Assembly: GCA_001321835.1 (NCBI GenBank) | Contig: JPUR01000060.1 | Coordinates: 1 to 5,421 of the forward strand | Direction of reading: 5' to 3' | DNA: 5,421 nucleotides | From: Marinosulfonomonas sp. PRT-SC04 | Lineage (GTDB): Bacteria; Pseudomonadota; Alphaproteobacteria; Rhodobacterales; Rhodobacteraceae | In this document: positions 1 through 5,421 of the stretch, one piece after another | Position numbering within the stretch: position 1 is the stretch's first letter | How the letters are laid out: each line of letters begins with the position of its first letter | Position numbers and translations under genes: made by a program | Notes under the pieces: generated by a model | Database searches by the model: none | Told to the model about the DNA's origin: nothing | The model's input: the letters and a program-made list of their open reading frames with translations, nothing else

Positions 1-1474
1 GGTGATCTTCGTCCCCCAAGATGTCGGTCAGGATGGCGTATTGGCCGCTGTCCTCTAGGATCAGGCCCATTGCAACGCCAGCAACCGGGGCTTTCAAAGG
101 CACACCAGCGTCCATCATCGACAAGGAACCGCCACAGACGGAAGCCATTGAAGAGGAGCCGTTGCTTTCAGTGATTTCTGACACAACGCGAATTGTGTAT
201 GGGAAATCAGTGGCAGCAGGCAGAACAGCCTGAAGTGCGCGCCAAGCCAGTTTACCGTGACCAATTTCACGACGACCGGTGAAGCCAAAGCGGCCAACTT
301 CGCCAACCGAATAGGGTGGGAAGTTATAGTGCAGCATGAAGTTTGAACGATACATGCCTTGCAGCGCGTCGATCATTTGCTCGTCTTCGCCGGTGCCCAG
401 AGTGGTCACAACCAGCCCTTGAGTTTCGCCGCGTGTGAACAGGGCAGAACCGTGGGTCCGTGGCAGAAGGCCAGTTTCGCAAACGATTGGACGGACCGTT
501 GTGGTGTCACGGCCATCAATGCGGATGCCGGTTTTGACAACGTCGCCGCGCAAGATAGAAGCCTCAAGGCCCTTCATCGCGGAGCCAAGATTGCTGTCAG
601 CCAGCTGCTCTTCGTTCAGCGCTTCTTTGATCAGATCGCGAGCCGCGGAAACAGCGGTTGTGCGCTCTTGCTTGTCGGTCAGTTTGAAGGCTTTGCGCAT
701 GGCTTTGTCGCCAGCTTTTTTGACCGCTTTCGACAGGTCTGAATAATCAGGTGCCTGATAGTCAAACGGGGCTTTGGCACAATCTTCGGCCAGATCAATG
801 ATCATGTCGATGACTGGCTGAATTTGCTCGTGGCCAAATTTAACCGCGCCGAGCATTTCTGCCTCAGACAGCTCATATGCTTCTGATTCAACCATCATCA
901 CAGCATCTTTGGTGCCGGCAACAACAAGGTCGAGACGTTGCTCTGGTTTGTTGCGCAGATCGTGCATGTCGTCGATTTCTGGGTTCAGGGTGTATTCCCC
1001 GTCAACAAAACCAACACGACAAGCGGCGATTGGGCCCATGAATGGGGCGCCAGAAATCGTCAGCGCCGCAGAGGCACCGATCATCGCAACCATGTCAGGA
1101 TCATTGACCAAATCGTGGCTCAGCACAGTACAGATCACCAGAACTTCGTTTTTGAAGCCGGGAACGAACAATGGGCGGATTGGACGGTCAATCAGACGCG
1201 ATGTCAGTGTTTCTTTTTCAGTTGGACGTGCTTCGCGTTTGAAGAAGCCACCCGGGATTTTACCGGCGGCGTAATATTTTTCACCGTAGTGAACAGTCAG
1301 CGGGAAGAAATCCTGACCTGGTTTTTGCGATTTGGCAAATGTCACAGCACAGAGAACGCTGGTTTCGCCCAGAGTGGCGATTACGCAAGCGTCGGCCTGG
1401 CGGGCAATTTTGCCGGTTTCCAGTGTCAGGGTTTCTTCGCCCCACTGGATGGATTTTCTAGTTTCTTTGAACAT
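1..1474 (-). CDS. pnp: Polynucleotide phosphorylase (PNPase), 3' end cut by window edge
   Basis: PNPase is a cytoplasmic, trimeric 3'-to-5' exoribonuclease that degrades RNA by phosphorolysis and often works with RNase E in the degradosome. The 491 codons present read without a stop from the ATG at 1474 to the left edge. The first RNase PH domain (about residues 1-140) contains FFKR at 77-80, the counterpart of the E. coli FFRR RNA-binding loop with Arg79 changed to Lys, followed by [11 protein letters not shown]. An all-helical linker domain spans roughly 145-230. The second RNase PH domain (from about 315) has LFTRGETQ (345-352) and the phosphate-binding SSS at 440-442 in [13 protein letters not shown]. 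The visible end is LGDEDH, so the first metal-binding Asp (residue 490) is present, while the second Asp and the KH and S1 domains lie beyond the edge. The start is supported by AGGA at 1481-1484, 6 nt upstream. It follows rpsO, the usual bacterial order. Identity is certain. Confidence 0.98.
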   Translation of the reverse strand, partial: MFKETRKSIQWGEETLTLETGKIARQADACVIATLGETSVLCAVTFAKSQKPGQDFFPLTVHYGEKYYAAGKIPGGFFKREARPTEKETLTSRLIDRPIRPLFVPGFKNEVLVICTVLSHDLVNDPDMVAMIGASAALTISGAPFMGPIAACRVGFVDGEYTLNPEIDDMHDLRNKPEQRLDLVVAGTKDAVMMVESEAYELSEAEMLGAVKFGHEQIQPVIDMIIDLAEDCAKAPFDYQAPDYSDLSKAVKKAGDKAMRKAFKLTDKQERTTAVSAARDLIKEALNEEQLADSNLGSAMKGLEASILRGDVVKTGIRIDGRDTTTVRPIVCETGLLPRTHGSALFTRGETQGLVVTTLGTGEDEQMIDALQGMYRSNFMLHYNFPPYSVGEVGRFGFTGRREIGHGKLAWRALQAVLPAATDFPYTIRVVSEITESNGSSSMASVCGGSLSMMDAGVPLKAPVAGVAMGLILEDSGQYAILTDILGDEDH

Positions 1475-1493
1475 ATCGTTTCCTAAATTGGCT

Positions 1494-1548
1494 GCATAAG
1501 GGGCGTATCCCCCTGCTTGGCCGTTTGCATACGGGCCGTATGCCCGTG
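1494..1548. repeat. Two imperfect copies of a 22-nt palindromic element
   Basis: Positions 1494-1515 and 1527-1548 match at 18 of 22 bases, spaced 33 nt start to start. The second copy is a good palindrome: GCATACG (1527-1533) pairs with CGTATGC (1537-1543) around a 3-nt loop, and GGCC at 1519-1522 and 1548-1551 can close an outer stem. The first copy has lost two of the seven pairs but can form GGGG/CCCC (1500-1503 with 1509-1512) around CGTAT. Both lie in the pnp leader just upstream of its ribosome binding site. Confidence 0.6.
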
Positions 1549-1567
1549 GCCTGTTTTCGTTGCCTAT

Positions 1568-1595
1568 GCCATTTCGTTAGGCCCAACGAAATGGC
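1568..1595 (-). promoter_or_regulatory. 11-bp perfect hairpin in pnp leader, candidate RNase III site
   Basis: GCCATTTCGTT (1568-1578) and AACGAAATGGC (1585-1595) pair perfectly around a 6-nt loop. No T-tract follows on the minus strand, so it is not an intrinsic terminator. It lies about 95 nt upstream of the pnp start. A long perfect stem here fits the RNase III-processed leader hairpin known for pnp in enterobacteria; the function is inferred from position. Confidence 0.5.
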
Positions 1596-1602
1596 GGCAT
1601 GG

Positions 1603-1637
1603 TGAAAAACAAGATGCGCCCCGATAGGGCGCATCTT
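1603..1637 (-). terminator. Intrinsic terminator of rpsO
   Basis: AAGATGCGCCC (1611-1621) and GGGCGCATCTT (1627-1637) form an 11-bp perfect stem around a 5-nt loop. On the minus strand the stem is followed by GTTTTTC, giving a U-rich tail. It starts 9 nt after the rpsO stop codon, separating rpsO from pnp as the t1-type terminator does in the E. coli rpsO-pnp operon. Confidence 0.88.
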
Positions 1638-1646
1638 TGATCGTAT

Positions 1647-1916
1647 TTAGCGGCGCAGGCCGAGGCGTTTGATCAGGTCCTGATAGCGCGCTTCGTCTTT
1701 GCTGCGTGCATAATCAAGCAATTTGCGGCGTGTTGCCACCAGACGCAAAAGCCCACGGCGGGAATGGTTATCCTTTTTGTGGGTTTTGAAGTGCTCGGTC
1801 AATGTCGCGATCCGCGACGATAGAACAGCAACCTGAACTTCGGGTGAACCAGTGTCACCTTCTTTGGTTGCGAATTCGGTCATCAGGCGGGTTTTTTCTT
1901 CTTTGGTAATCGACAT
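1647..1916 (-). CDS. rpsO: 30S ribosomal protein S15
   Basis: S15 is a primary-binding protein of the 30S subunit. It binds the central domain of 16S rRNA and lets S6, S18, S11 and S21 join. The 89-residue product has the exact length typical of the bacterial family. It carries the signature blocks DTGSPEVQ (21-28), [13 protein letters not shown] (45-57, rRNA contact region) and RRKLLDY (63-69), and ends in the usual basic LGLRR. The ATG at 1916 is preceded by AAAAGGAG with 6 nt between GGAG and the start, a strong ribosome binding site. Downstream come a terminator and pnp. In many species S15 also represses its own mRNA through a 5' leader structure; I cannot identify such a structure in the 136-nt upstream gap. 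Confidence 0.98.
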   Translation of the reverse strand: MSITKEEKTRLMTEFATKEGDTGSPEVQVAVLSSRIATLTEHFKTHKKDNHSRRGLLRLVATRRKLLDYARSKDEARYQDLIKRLGLRR

Positions 1917-2052
1917 CGGGGTCTCCTTTTAAGAGTAAAGTGAATGGCGCAGGCCGGGATGTCGTCCAGCAGGGCCCTTGGAGGTTTTACCCACCTTTAA
2001 AATTAGGCGGATGCGCACGTATAGGGCAATTTCGCGCAAAAGGGAAGCGTTT
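1917..2052 (-). promoter_or_regulatory. rpsO upstream region, possible weak promoter
   Basis: This is the gap between the DUF5665-like gene and rpsO. The best candidate on the minus strand is TATACG (2023-2018) as -10 with TTCCCT 17 nt upstream as -35, matching the consensus at only 4 of 6 and 3 of 6 positions. A promoter is expected because rpsO is a highly expressed gene. I see no clear terminator for the gene upstream, so co-transcription is also possible. Confidence 0.25.
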
Positions 2053-2376
2053 TTACAGATCGCCATTGCTTTGGGTGATCATATCGACGATTCGCTTGGC
2101 CCATTCGCCGATGATCGGAATGAAATCAATGGTCGAGAGCGAGTAAACCAGCACAGAAACCAGCGCCGTTGCGCCAATCACCGAGCCCAGCCCAAACGCC
2201 AGCCCGCGGATGAATTGAAAGCTGATCAGCCGCCACATTGAATTGTGAATGCGCACGAAGCGGTGGGTGTTGAGCAGGTGCAACTCAGCCCGCAATGCCT
2301 TTAGATCGGCACGGATATCGTCGCTTTTTGGGCCCGTGTGGGGGCTGTCGGTTTGGGGCGTGATATTTTCAGGCAT
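2053..2376 (-). CDS. Small membrane protein, DUF5665-like
   Basis: This is a 107-residue protein of unknown function. The first 20 residues are polar and Pro/Asp-rich. A charged helix follows (about 21-37, IRADLKALRAELHLL), then a conserved-looking NTHRFVRIHNSMWRL segment (36-50). One long hydrophobic segment (about 53-82, with GLAFGLGSVIGAT) probably crosses the inner membrane, and an amphipathic tail DFIPIIGEWAKRIVDMI (84-100) follows. This layout resembles the DUF5665 proteins common in alphaproteobacteria, recognised from memory. The start is uncertain. ATG at 2376 is preferred, with only a weak GAG upstream. ATG at 2394 would add six residues (MRDNNA), and a TTG at 2436 has no ribosome binding site. 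It lies upstream of rpsO on the same strand and diverges from the RTX gene. Confidence 0.75.
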   Translation of the reverse strand: MPENITPQTDSPHTGPKSDDIRADLKALRAELHLLNTHRFVRIHNSMWRLISFQFIRGLAFGLGSVIGATALVSVLVYSLSTIDFIPIIGEWAKRIVDMITQSNGDL

Positions 2377-2581
2377 GGCATTATTGTCTCGCATTCGGGG
2401 GTAATGATTGGATTGTGACCGGATTACCTGCCCCAATCAAGGTTGAACGTCCGTGCAGATAGTATGCCCTTGCATTAAGACGCTTGTGGTCAGAGGTGAT
2501 GGGGGCTAATTTATGTCAACATTAAGGCGATAGTAGGGCATTATTATAGTGCTGATTGGGTTTTAGTTTAGGGGGGCTATT
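2377..2581. promoter_or_regulatory. Divergent intergenic region with repeated TGATTGG
   Basis: This 205-bp region must hold the start signals for the RTX gene (plus) and probably the DUF5665-like gene (minus). TGATTGG occurs at 2405-2411 and 2553-2559 on the plus strand and inverted at 2433-2439. The first and inverted copies form a 7-bp inverted repeat with a 21-bp spacer. CATTAAGACG (2473-2482) and CATTAAGGCG (2520-2529) form a near-identical direct pair. TATTATAGT at 2542-2550 is the most -10-like sequence for the RTX gene, but no good -35 stands at the right distance. The promoter and operator roles are inferred. Confidence 0.35.
2570..2576 (+). promoter_or_regulatory. G-rich ribosome binding site of the RTX gene
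   Basis: AGGGGGG lies 5 nt before the ATG at 2582. It is a partial match to AGGAGG and supports that start over the in-frame ATG at 2594, which would be 17 nt away. Confidence 0.55.
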
Positions 2582-3928
2582 ATGGTTGGATTTATGGGTT
2601 TTCTTGCGATGCTTTTGTTGGGAACTTTTGTATTCGATTCCGACGATGGCGATGTGTCGGATGGGGCGGGTGACGGTGGAGAGACGCCGTTAAACGCAAC
2701 CGAGGGCGATGATCTTTTACAAGGCACTGCGGACAATGACACGATCGAGGGATTGGGTGGCAATGACACGATCCACGGTGCTGGCGGGGATGACGTGCTG
2801 CGCGGCAACGATGGAAATGACACGATTTACGGCGAGGAGGGCAATGACGCTCTGGCTGGCAATGCTGGCGATGACGAAATCTCAGGCGGTCGTGGCGCGG
2901 ATAAGATTTATGGCGGCCCCGGCGATGATGTTGCTTTTGGCGATGATGACGACGATCAAATCTGGGGCCACGATGGGGCCGACACATTACATGGTGGCGC
3001 CGGTGACGACATTCTGAAGGGCGGCGAGGGTGACGATACGCTCCGAGGTGATGATGGCGATGATTTCCTTTATGGCGAAGAGGGGGCTGACACTTTGCGC
3101 GGGAACAACGGCAATGACACGATCTTTGGTGGCGCGGGAAATGACACGTTGGCTGGCAATGCCGGCGCTGACACTCTCTCAGGCGGTAATGGGGATGATT
3201 TGATCTATGGCGGTCCGGGCAATGATGTTATGCTTGGCGGTGCCAACAATGATCAACTCTGGGGGCAAGATGGGGCCGACACATTATCTGGTGAATCCGG
3301 TGACGATATTCTGAGGGGCGGCAATGGAGATGATACTCTCGGCGGTGGTTCTGGTAATGATCGGCTTTATGGCGAAGATGGCAATGACCAGCTGAGCGGC
3401 CACAGCGGCGATGATATACTTGAAGGTGGCGCGGGAGATGACCGTATGTGGGGGCAGGTTGGGAACGACATGCTATATGGCGGTGACGGTGATGATATGC
3501 TGAGAGGCGGCGCTGATGACGATACGCTTGACGGTGGTGCTGGAAATGACAGGCTGTTTGGTGGCTCTGGCGATGACATTCTAACCGGTGGCACGGGCAG
3601 TGATGCGCTGTTTGGCGAAGATGGTGATGATACGCTGAAGCTTGGCGATGATGACACGGCGACCGGCGGAAGCGGTGCTGATACCTTTATCTCTGGCAGC
3701 TACATTGAGGATGGCCACATGCCGCGGATCGAGGACTTTGATCAAAGCGAAGATCGTCTGGAACTTACGTATACCCAGACGGGAACCGCACCGGTTGTCA
3801 CCGTGACGACGGATCCTGCGCATACAGATAGTGCGATCGTTACTCTGGATGGGGTGCAGGTTGCCTATGTTGTCGGTGGGGCGGGTATGGGCGTGAGTTC
3901 AATCAACCTCGTTGAAGTCGCAACCTAG
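2582..3928 (+). CDS. RTX calcium-binding repeat protein, probably type I-secreted
   Basis: This 448-residue, strongly acidic, cysteine-free protein is built mostly of RTX nonapeptides. Residues 1-18 (MVGFMGFLAMLLLGTFVF) are hydrophobic with no Lys or Arg, followed by an acidic Asp/Gly linker (19-38). About 35 units of the form GGxGxDxLx run from 39 to about 353. In RTX proteins each turn of this beta-roll binds Ca2+ through its Asp residues, usually folding only outside the cell where Ca2+ is high. The C-terminal domain (about 362-448) contains GADTF, IEDFDQSEDRLEL and a hydrophobic end, as in RTX proteins exported by type I ABC transporters through an uncleaved C-terminal signal. No catalytic domain is visible, so it may be structural, adhesive or surface-layer-like; the exact role is unknown. 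No transporter genes are in the window. Its stop overlaps the convergent DUF1643 gene. Confidence 0.93.
   Translation: MVGFMGFLAMLLLGTFVFDSDDGDVSDGAGDGGETPLNATEGDDLLQGTADNDTIEGLGGNDTIHGAGGDDVLRGNDGNDTIYGEEGNDALAGNAGDDEISGGRGADKIYGGPGDDVAFGDDDDDQIWGHDGADTLHGGAGDDILKGGEGDDTLRGDDGDDFLYGEEGADTLRGNNGNDTIFGGAGNDTLAGNAGADTLSGGNGDDLIYGGPGNDVMLGGANNDQLWGQDGADTLSGESGDDILRGGNGDDTLGGGSGNDRLYGEDGNDQLSGHSGDDILEGGAGDDRMWGQVGNDMLYGGDGDDMLRGGADDDTLDGGAGNDRLFGGSGDDILTGGTGSDALFGEDGDDTLKLGDDDTATGGSGADTFISGSYIEDGHMPRIEDFDQSEDRLELTYTQTGTAPVVTVTTDPAHTDSAIVTLDGVQVAYVVGGAGMGVSSINLVEVAT
2804..3397 (+). repeat. Tandem 297-bp duplication inside the RTX array
   Basis: Positions 2804-3100 and 3101-3397 are two consecutive copies of an 11-nonapeptide block (residues 75-173 and 174-272). 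Diagnostic units recur in order: GNAG, IYGGPG, QIW/QLW, GxDGADTL, DDILK/R, DDTLR/G. At DNA level GATGGGGCCGACACATTA is identical at 2972-2989 and 3269-3286, exactly 297 bp apart. TGGCTGGCAATGC recurs at the same offset. Confidence 0.88.
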
Positions 3929-3937
3929 GCTGGTTGC
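3920..3937. repeat. 6-bp hairpin at the convergent gene junction
   Basis: GCAACC (3920-3925) and GGTTGC (3932-3937) pair around a 6-nt loop that contains part of the shared stop codons. No T-tract follows on either strand, so a bidirectional terminator is only a possibility. Confidence 0.3.
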
Positions 3938-4437
3938 CAAACCGCGGGTTGCACCGCGTAGGCGATATAAAGCGGATGCTTGGGGTGGCCGGCTTTGGAC
4001 AGCCCCAAGTGATACAGCGGCAGGTTGGTGGCCCGCATCAGGGTCGCCACCTGTGCACCGCGCTGCATGTACGCGCCGTGGGTGCCCCAAGCGCAGATGA
4101 TCTGGTCAGCCCACGCACAGCCCTCTGATATCGCGGCATCATTGGCAGGGCCAATCGGTTCGTCGGCAGCTCGCATTTTGCGCGGATCGGTGTTGCGCCA
4201 CGCGAAAATATTGGCCACTCGAAAACCGCCAAACCCCAATGCGCGGGACCGGCGCTCGCAGCGCTCCACGGTCGGGTCATTCTGCACTTCGGTCGCGGTT
4301 GAAGGGTTCAACATTACGAAAAATGCCTTCTTGCCCGCAGGCTCCCAGACACGGGTCAGTGAATAGCGGTAGCGCTCGCAATCCGAATAGATCGCGATTG
4401 AATGCGCATCATCCTTTTGAAAACTACGGGTGATCAT
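3925..4437 (-). CDS. DUF1643 family protein
   Basis: This 170-residue soluble protein is recognised as a DUF1643 member. It has RYSLTRVW (23-31 region), MLNPSTA (42-48), NDPTVERC (53-60), NIFAWRNTDP (76-85), CAWGTHG (115-121) and GHPKHPLY (150-157), in the order and spacing usual for the family. The length is normal for a single-domain member. The biochemical function is not established; the conserved Asn, Asp, Arg and His residues suggest an enzyme or nucleotide/nucleic-acid binder, which is inference. The ATG at 4437 is supported by AAGG 7 nt upstream. It starts 9 nt after the aldehyde dehydrogenase stop, so it is probably co-transcribed and translationally coupled. At its 3' end it overlaps the convergent RTX gene by 4 nt. 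Confidence 0.9.
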   Translation of the reverse strand: MITRSFQKDDAHSIAIYSDCERYRYSLTRVWEPAGKKAFFVMLNPSTATEVQNDPTVERCERRSRALGFGGFRVANIFAWRNTDPRKMRAADEPIGPANDAAISEGCAWADQIICAWGTHGAYMQRGAQVATLMRATNLPLYHLGLSKAGHPKHPLYIAYAVQPAVWQPA

Positions 4438-4439
4438 TT

Positions 4440-4448
4440 CGCCGCCTT
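4440..4448 (-). promoter_or_regulatory. Ribosome binding site of DUF1643 gene overlapping the ALDH stop
   Basis: On the minus strand AAGGCGGCG runs into the DUF1643 start. Its first bases lie within the TAA stop codon of the aldehyde dehydrogenase (4449-4447). Such overlap favours re-initiation by ribosomes finishing the upstream gene. Confidence 0.6.
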
Positions 4449-5421
4449 ACTCGCCATAAGGCACCCAGATGTTCTTCACTTCAGTGGCATGGATCAAAAA
4501 CTCACGCCCCTCGCCAGTGGCCCCAAACCAGTCACGGGCGCGCGCATTGTTCACCCAAGTCCGCTTCAAATTGCTGGCCGAGGCTTTTTCAATATCAGCC
4601 GATAAATCAGTTGAGGAGAATGACCACAGCGCGTCAATATCCATATGACCCGCCATTGGTTTGGCCAGATCAGCGTGCTTGCCGGTGAGGATATTAACCA
4701 CCCCCGCAGGCACGTCGGATGTCTCCAACACTTGATAGAAATCGGTCGCTGCCAAAGGGGCGATTTGACTGGCGGCCAACACACAAGTATTGCCCATCGC
4801 AATCGCGGGCGCCATCACCGAGATCAGACCCAACAGCGGAGCTTCATCTGGGCACAGCGCTGCGATCACCCCGACAGGTTCCTTCATCGCCAGCGCGATA
4901 CCGCGGATCGGCACCCCGTGGGCTTGGCCGTCATATTTGTCGGCCCACGCCGCGTAGGTGAACAGGCGCGAAACACTGGTATCGACTTCTGTGCGCCCGC
5001 CGGATGTGCCGCTTAAGTCATTCAAACGATGCGCAAATTCTTCGGCACGCGCTGACAGGTTCTCAGCGATGTAATATAGGATTTGTGCCCGTAAATGGCC
5101 GGTGGTTTTACCCCATGATTTGGCGTTATGCGCGGCCTCGACGGCATTGCGCACATCCTTGCGCGACCCATCACCAACATGCCCAAGCAGCGTGCCTTTG
5201 GGCGACCAGATTGCGGTGGAATAGCCGCTATCAGGCCGTGTTTGCTTGCCGCCGATATACATTTTAGCGGTGCGGTCCAGCCCGTCGATCTTGGCCTCTT
5301 TCGGCGCGGCAATCGGCATGGCAGGGGCCAGTGGTTTGGTCGCCTCCTTGGACTTGGTGTAGGCCGTCAAACCTTCCCAACCACCCTCGCGACCGAAACC
5401 GCTTTCGCGCACCCCACCAAA
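4447..5421 (-). CDS. Two-domain aldehyde dehydrogenase (ALDH16-like), 5' part off the right edge
   Basis: The frame is open to the right edge, and 324 residues are visible. Fragment residues 1-21 (FGGVRESGFGREGGWEG and following) are the conserved C-terminal tail of a normal ALDH domain. A Pro/Ala/Lys linker follows (about 22-45). Then a second ALDH-like domain begins: YIGGKQ (about 55-60), TAIWSPKG, EPVGVIAALCPDEAPLLG (around 182-199), MAPAIAMGNTCVLAAS and VPAGVVNILTG (around 237-247). In this second domain the usual PWN becomes CPD, the Lys of the cofactor motif KPS becomes Ala, and no Cys occurs after the GNTC motif. The catalytic nucleophile is therefore absent and the domain is short (about 270 residues). 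Tandem ALDH domains with a non-catalytic second half characterise the ALDH16 family, known in vertebrates and marine bacteria such as Loktanella. It presumably oxidises an aldehyde with NAD+ through its unseen first domain; the substrate is unknown. The GTG at 5412 is an internal Val codon, not the start. Confidence 0.9.
   Translation of the reverse strand, partial: FGGVRESGFGREGGWEGLTAYTKSKEATKPLAPAMPIAAPKEAKIDGLDRTAKMYIGGKQTRPDSGYSTAIWSPKGTLLGHVGDGSRKDVRNAVEAAHNAKSWGKTTGHLRAQILYYIAENLSARAEEFAHRLNDLSGTSGGRTEVDTSVSRLFTYAAWADKYDGQAHGVPIRGIALAMKEPVGVIAALCPDEAPLLGLISVMAPAIAMGNTCVLAASQIAPLAATDFYQVLETSDVPAGVVNILTGKHADLAKPMAGHMDIDALWSFSSTDLSADIEKASASNLKRTWVNNARARDWFGATGEGREFLIHATEVKNIWVPYGE

Larger units (their letters stand above)
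1475..1610 (-). promoter_or_regulatory. Structured 5' leader of pnp
   Basis: This is the stretch between the rpsO terminator stem and the pnp ATG. On the minus strand it holds, in order, an 11-bp hairpin (1595-1568), a palindrome (about 1551-1519), a degenerate copy of that palindrome (about 1515-1494) and the pnp Shine-Dalgarno (1484-1481). In E. coli and other proteobacteria the pnp leader hairpin is cut by RNase III and PNPase then degrades the product, giving autoregulation. The position and structure here suggest the same logic, but that is inference. I see no convincing -35/-10 pair in this stretch, so pnp may depend partly on read-through from rpsO. Confidence 0.55.

Noticed and set aside
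938..1486. 182-codon plus-strand open frame
   Set aside because: It lies fully antisense to pnp, whose minus-strand frame matches PNPase throughout; the translation resembles no family and has no ribosome binding site.
1577..1600. Seven-codon leader peptide (MPPFRWA) on the minus strand in the pnp leader
   Set aside because: It has no ribosome binding site and no run of regulatory codons; it probably arises by chance inside the hairpin.
2434..2436. TTG start giving a 127-residue DUF5665-like protein
   Set aside because: No ribosome binding site precedes it, and the added N-terminal residues look like intergenic translation.
2592..2987. Minus-strand open frames across the RTX gene, including 3367-3657
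   Set aside because: They are His/Arg- or Ser/Pro-rich low-complexity shadows of the GGxGxDxLx repeats, not genes.
2700..3640. Regular 27-bp periodicity that could look like a CRISPR or tandem repeat array
   Set aside because: The period keeps frame and encodes RTX nonapeptides; there are no constant repeats separated by unique spacers.
4025..4366. Plus-strand frame opposite the DUF1643 gene
   Set aside because: The opposite strand carries all DUF1643 motifs; this frame shows no recognisable features.
5410..5412. GTG as start codon of the aldehyde dehydrogenase
   Set aside because: The frame stays open to the edge and the codons before and after it spell FGGVRESGFGREGG, the conserved ALDH tail, so this is an internal Val.

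Overview
The window looks like a chromosomal segment of a marine alphaproteobacterium of the Rhodobacterales/Roseobacter group. The basis is the Rhodobacteraceae-like S15 and PNPase sequences, a DUF5665-type small membrane protein, an acidic RTX protein, and a two-domain ALDH16-type aldehyde dehydrogenase. The genus cannot be fixed from the sequence alone. There are six protein genes, two of them cut by the window edges. There is no tRNA, rRNA, insertion sequence or CRISPR array, and the longest gap without a gene is about 205 bp.

Left part (1-2376, all minus strand). Transcription runs from a small predicted membrane protein (DUF5665-like) to rpsO (ribosomal protein S15) and then to pnp (polynucleotide phosphorylase, C-terminal third off the left edge). 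rpsO is followed immediately by a strong intrinsic terminator. The rest of the rpsO-pnp gap is a structured pnp leader with an 11-bp hairpin and a duplicated palindrome. This matches the classical rpsO-pnp arrangement, in which pnp is controlled through hairpins in its leader.

Middle (2377-3928). A divergent intergenic region carrying three copies of TGATTGG leads into a 448-residue plus-strand RTX protein. It has a hydrophobic N-terminus, about 35 calcium-binding nonapeptides and a C-terminal RTX-type domain. The repeat block contains an exact 297-bp (11-nonapeptide) tandem duplication and a weaker 189-bp echo.

Right part (3925-5421, minus strand). An aldehyde dehydrogenase gene enters from the right edge. 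The visible part is the tail of a first ALDH domain, a linker, and a shortened second ALDH-like domain that lacks a catalytic cysteine. It is followed after 9 nt by a DUF1643 gene whose Shine-Dalgarno overlaps the ALDH stop codon, so the two are probably one operon. The DUF1643 and RTX genes converge tail to tail and share a CTAG that gives TAG stop codons on both strands.

Functionally the window joins an RNA/translation housekeeping block, a probable secreted or surface calcium-binding protein, and a metabolic pair. I see no compelling new multi-gene system. The points most worth attention are the pnp leader architecture, the higher-order RTX duplication and the ALDH16-type pseudo-domain.
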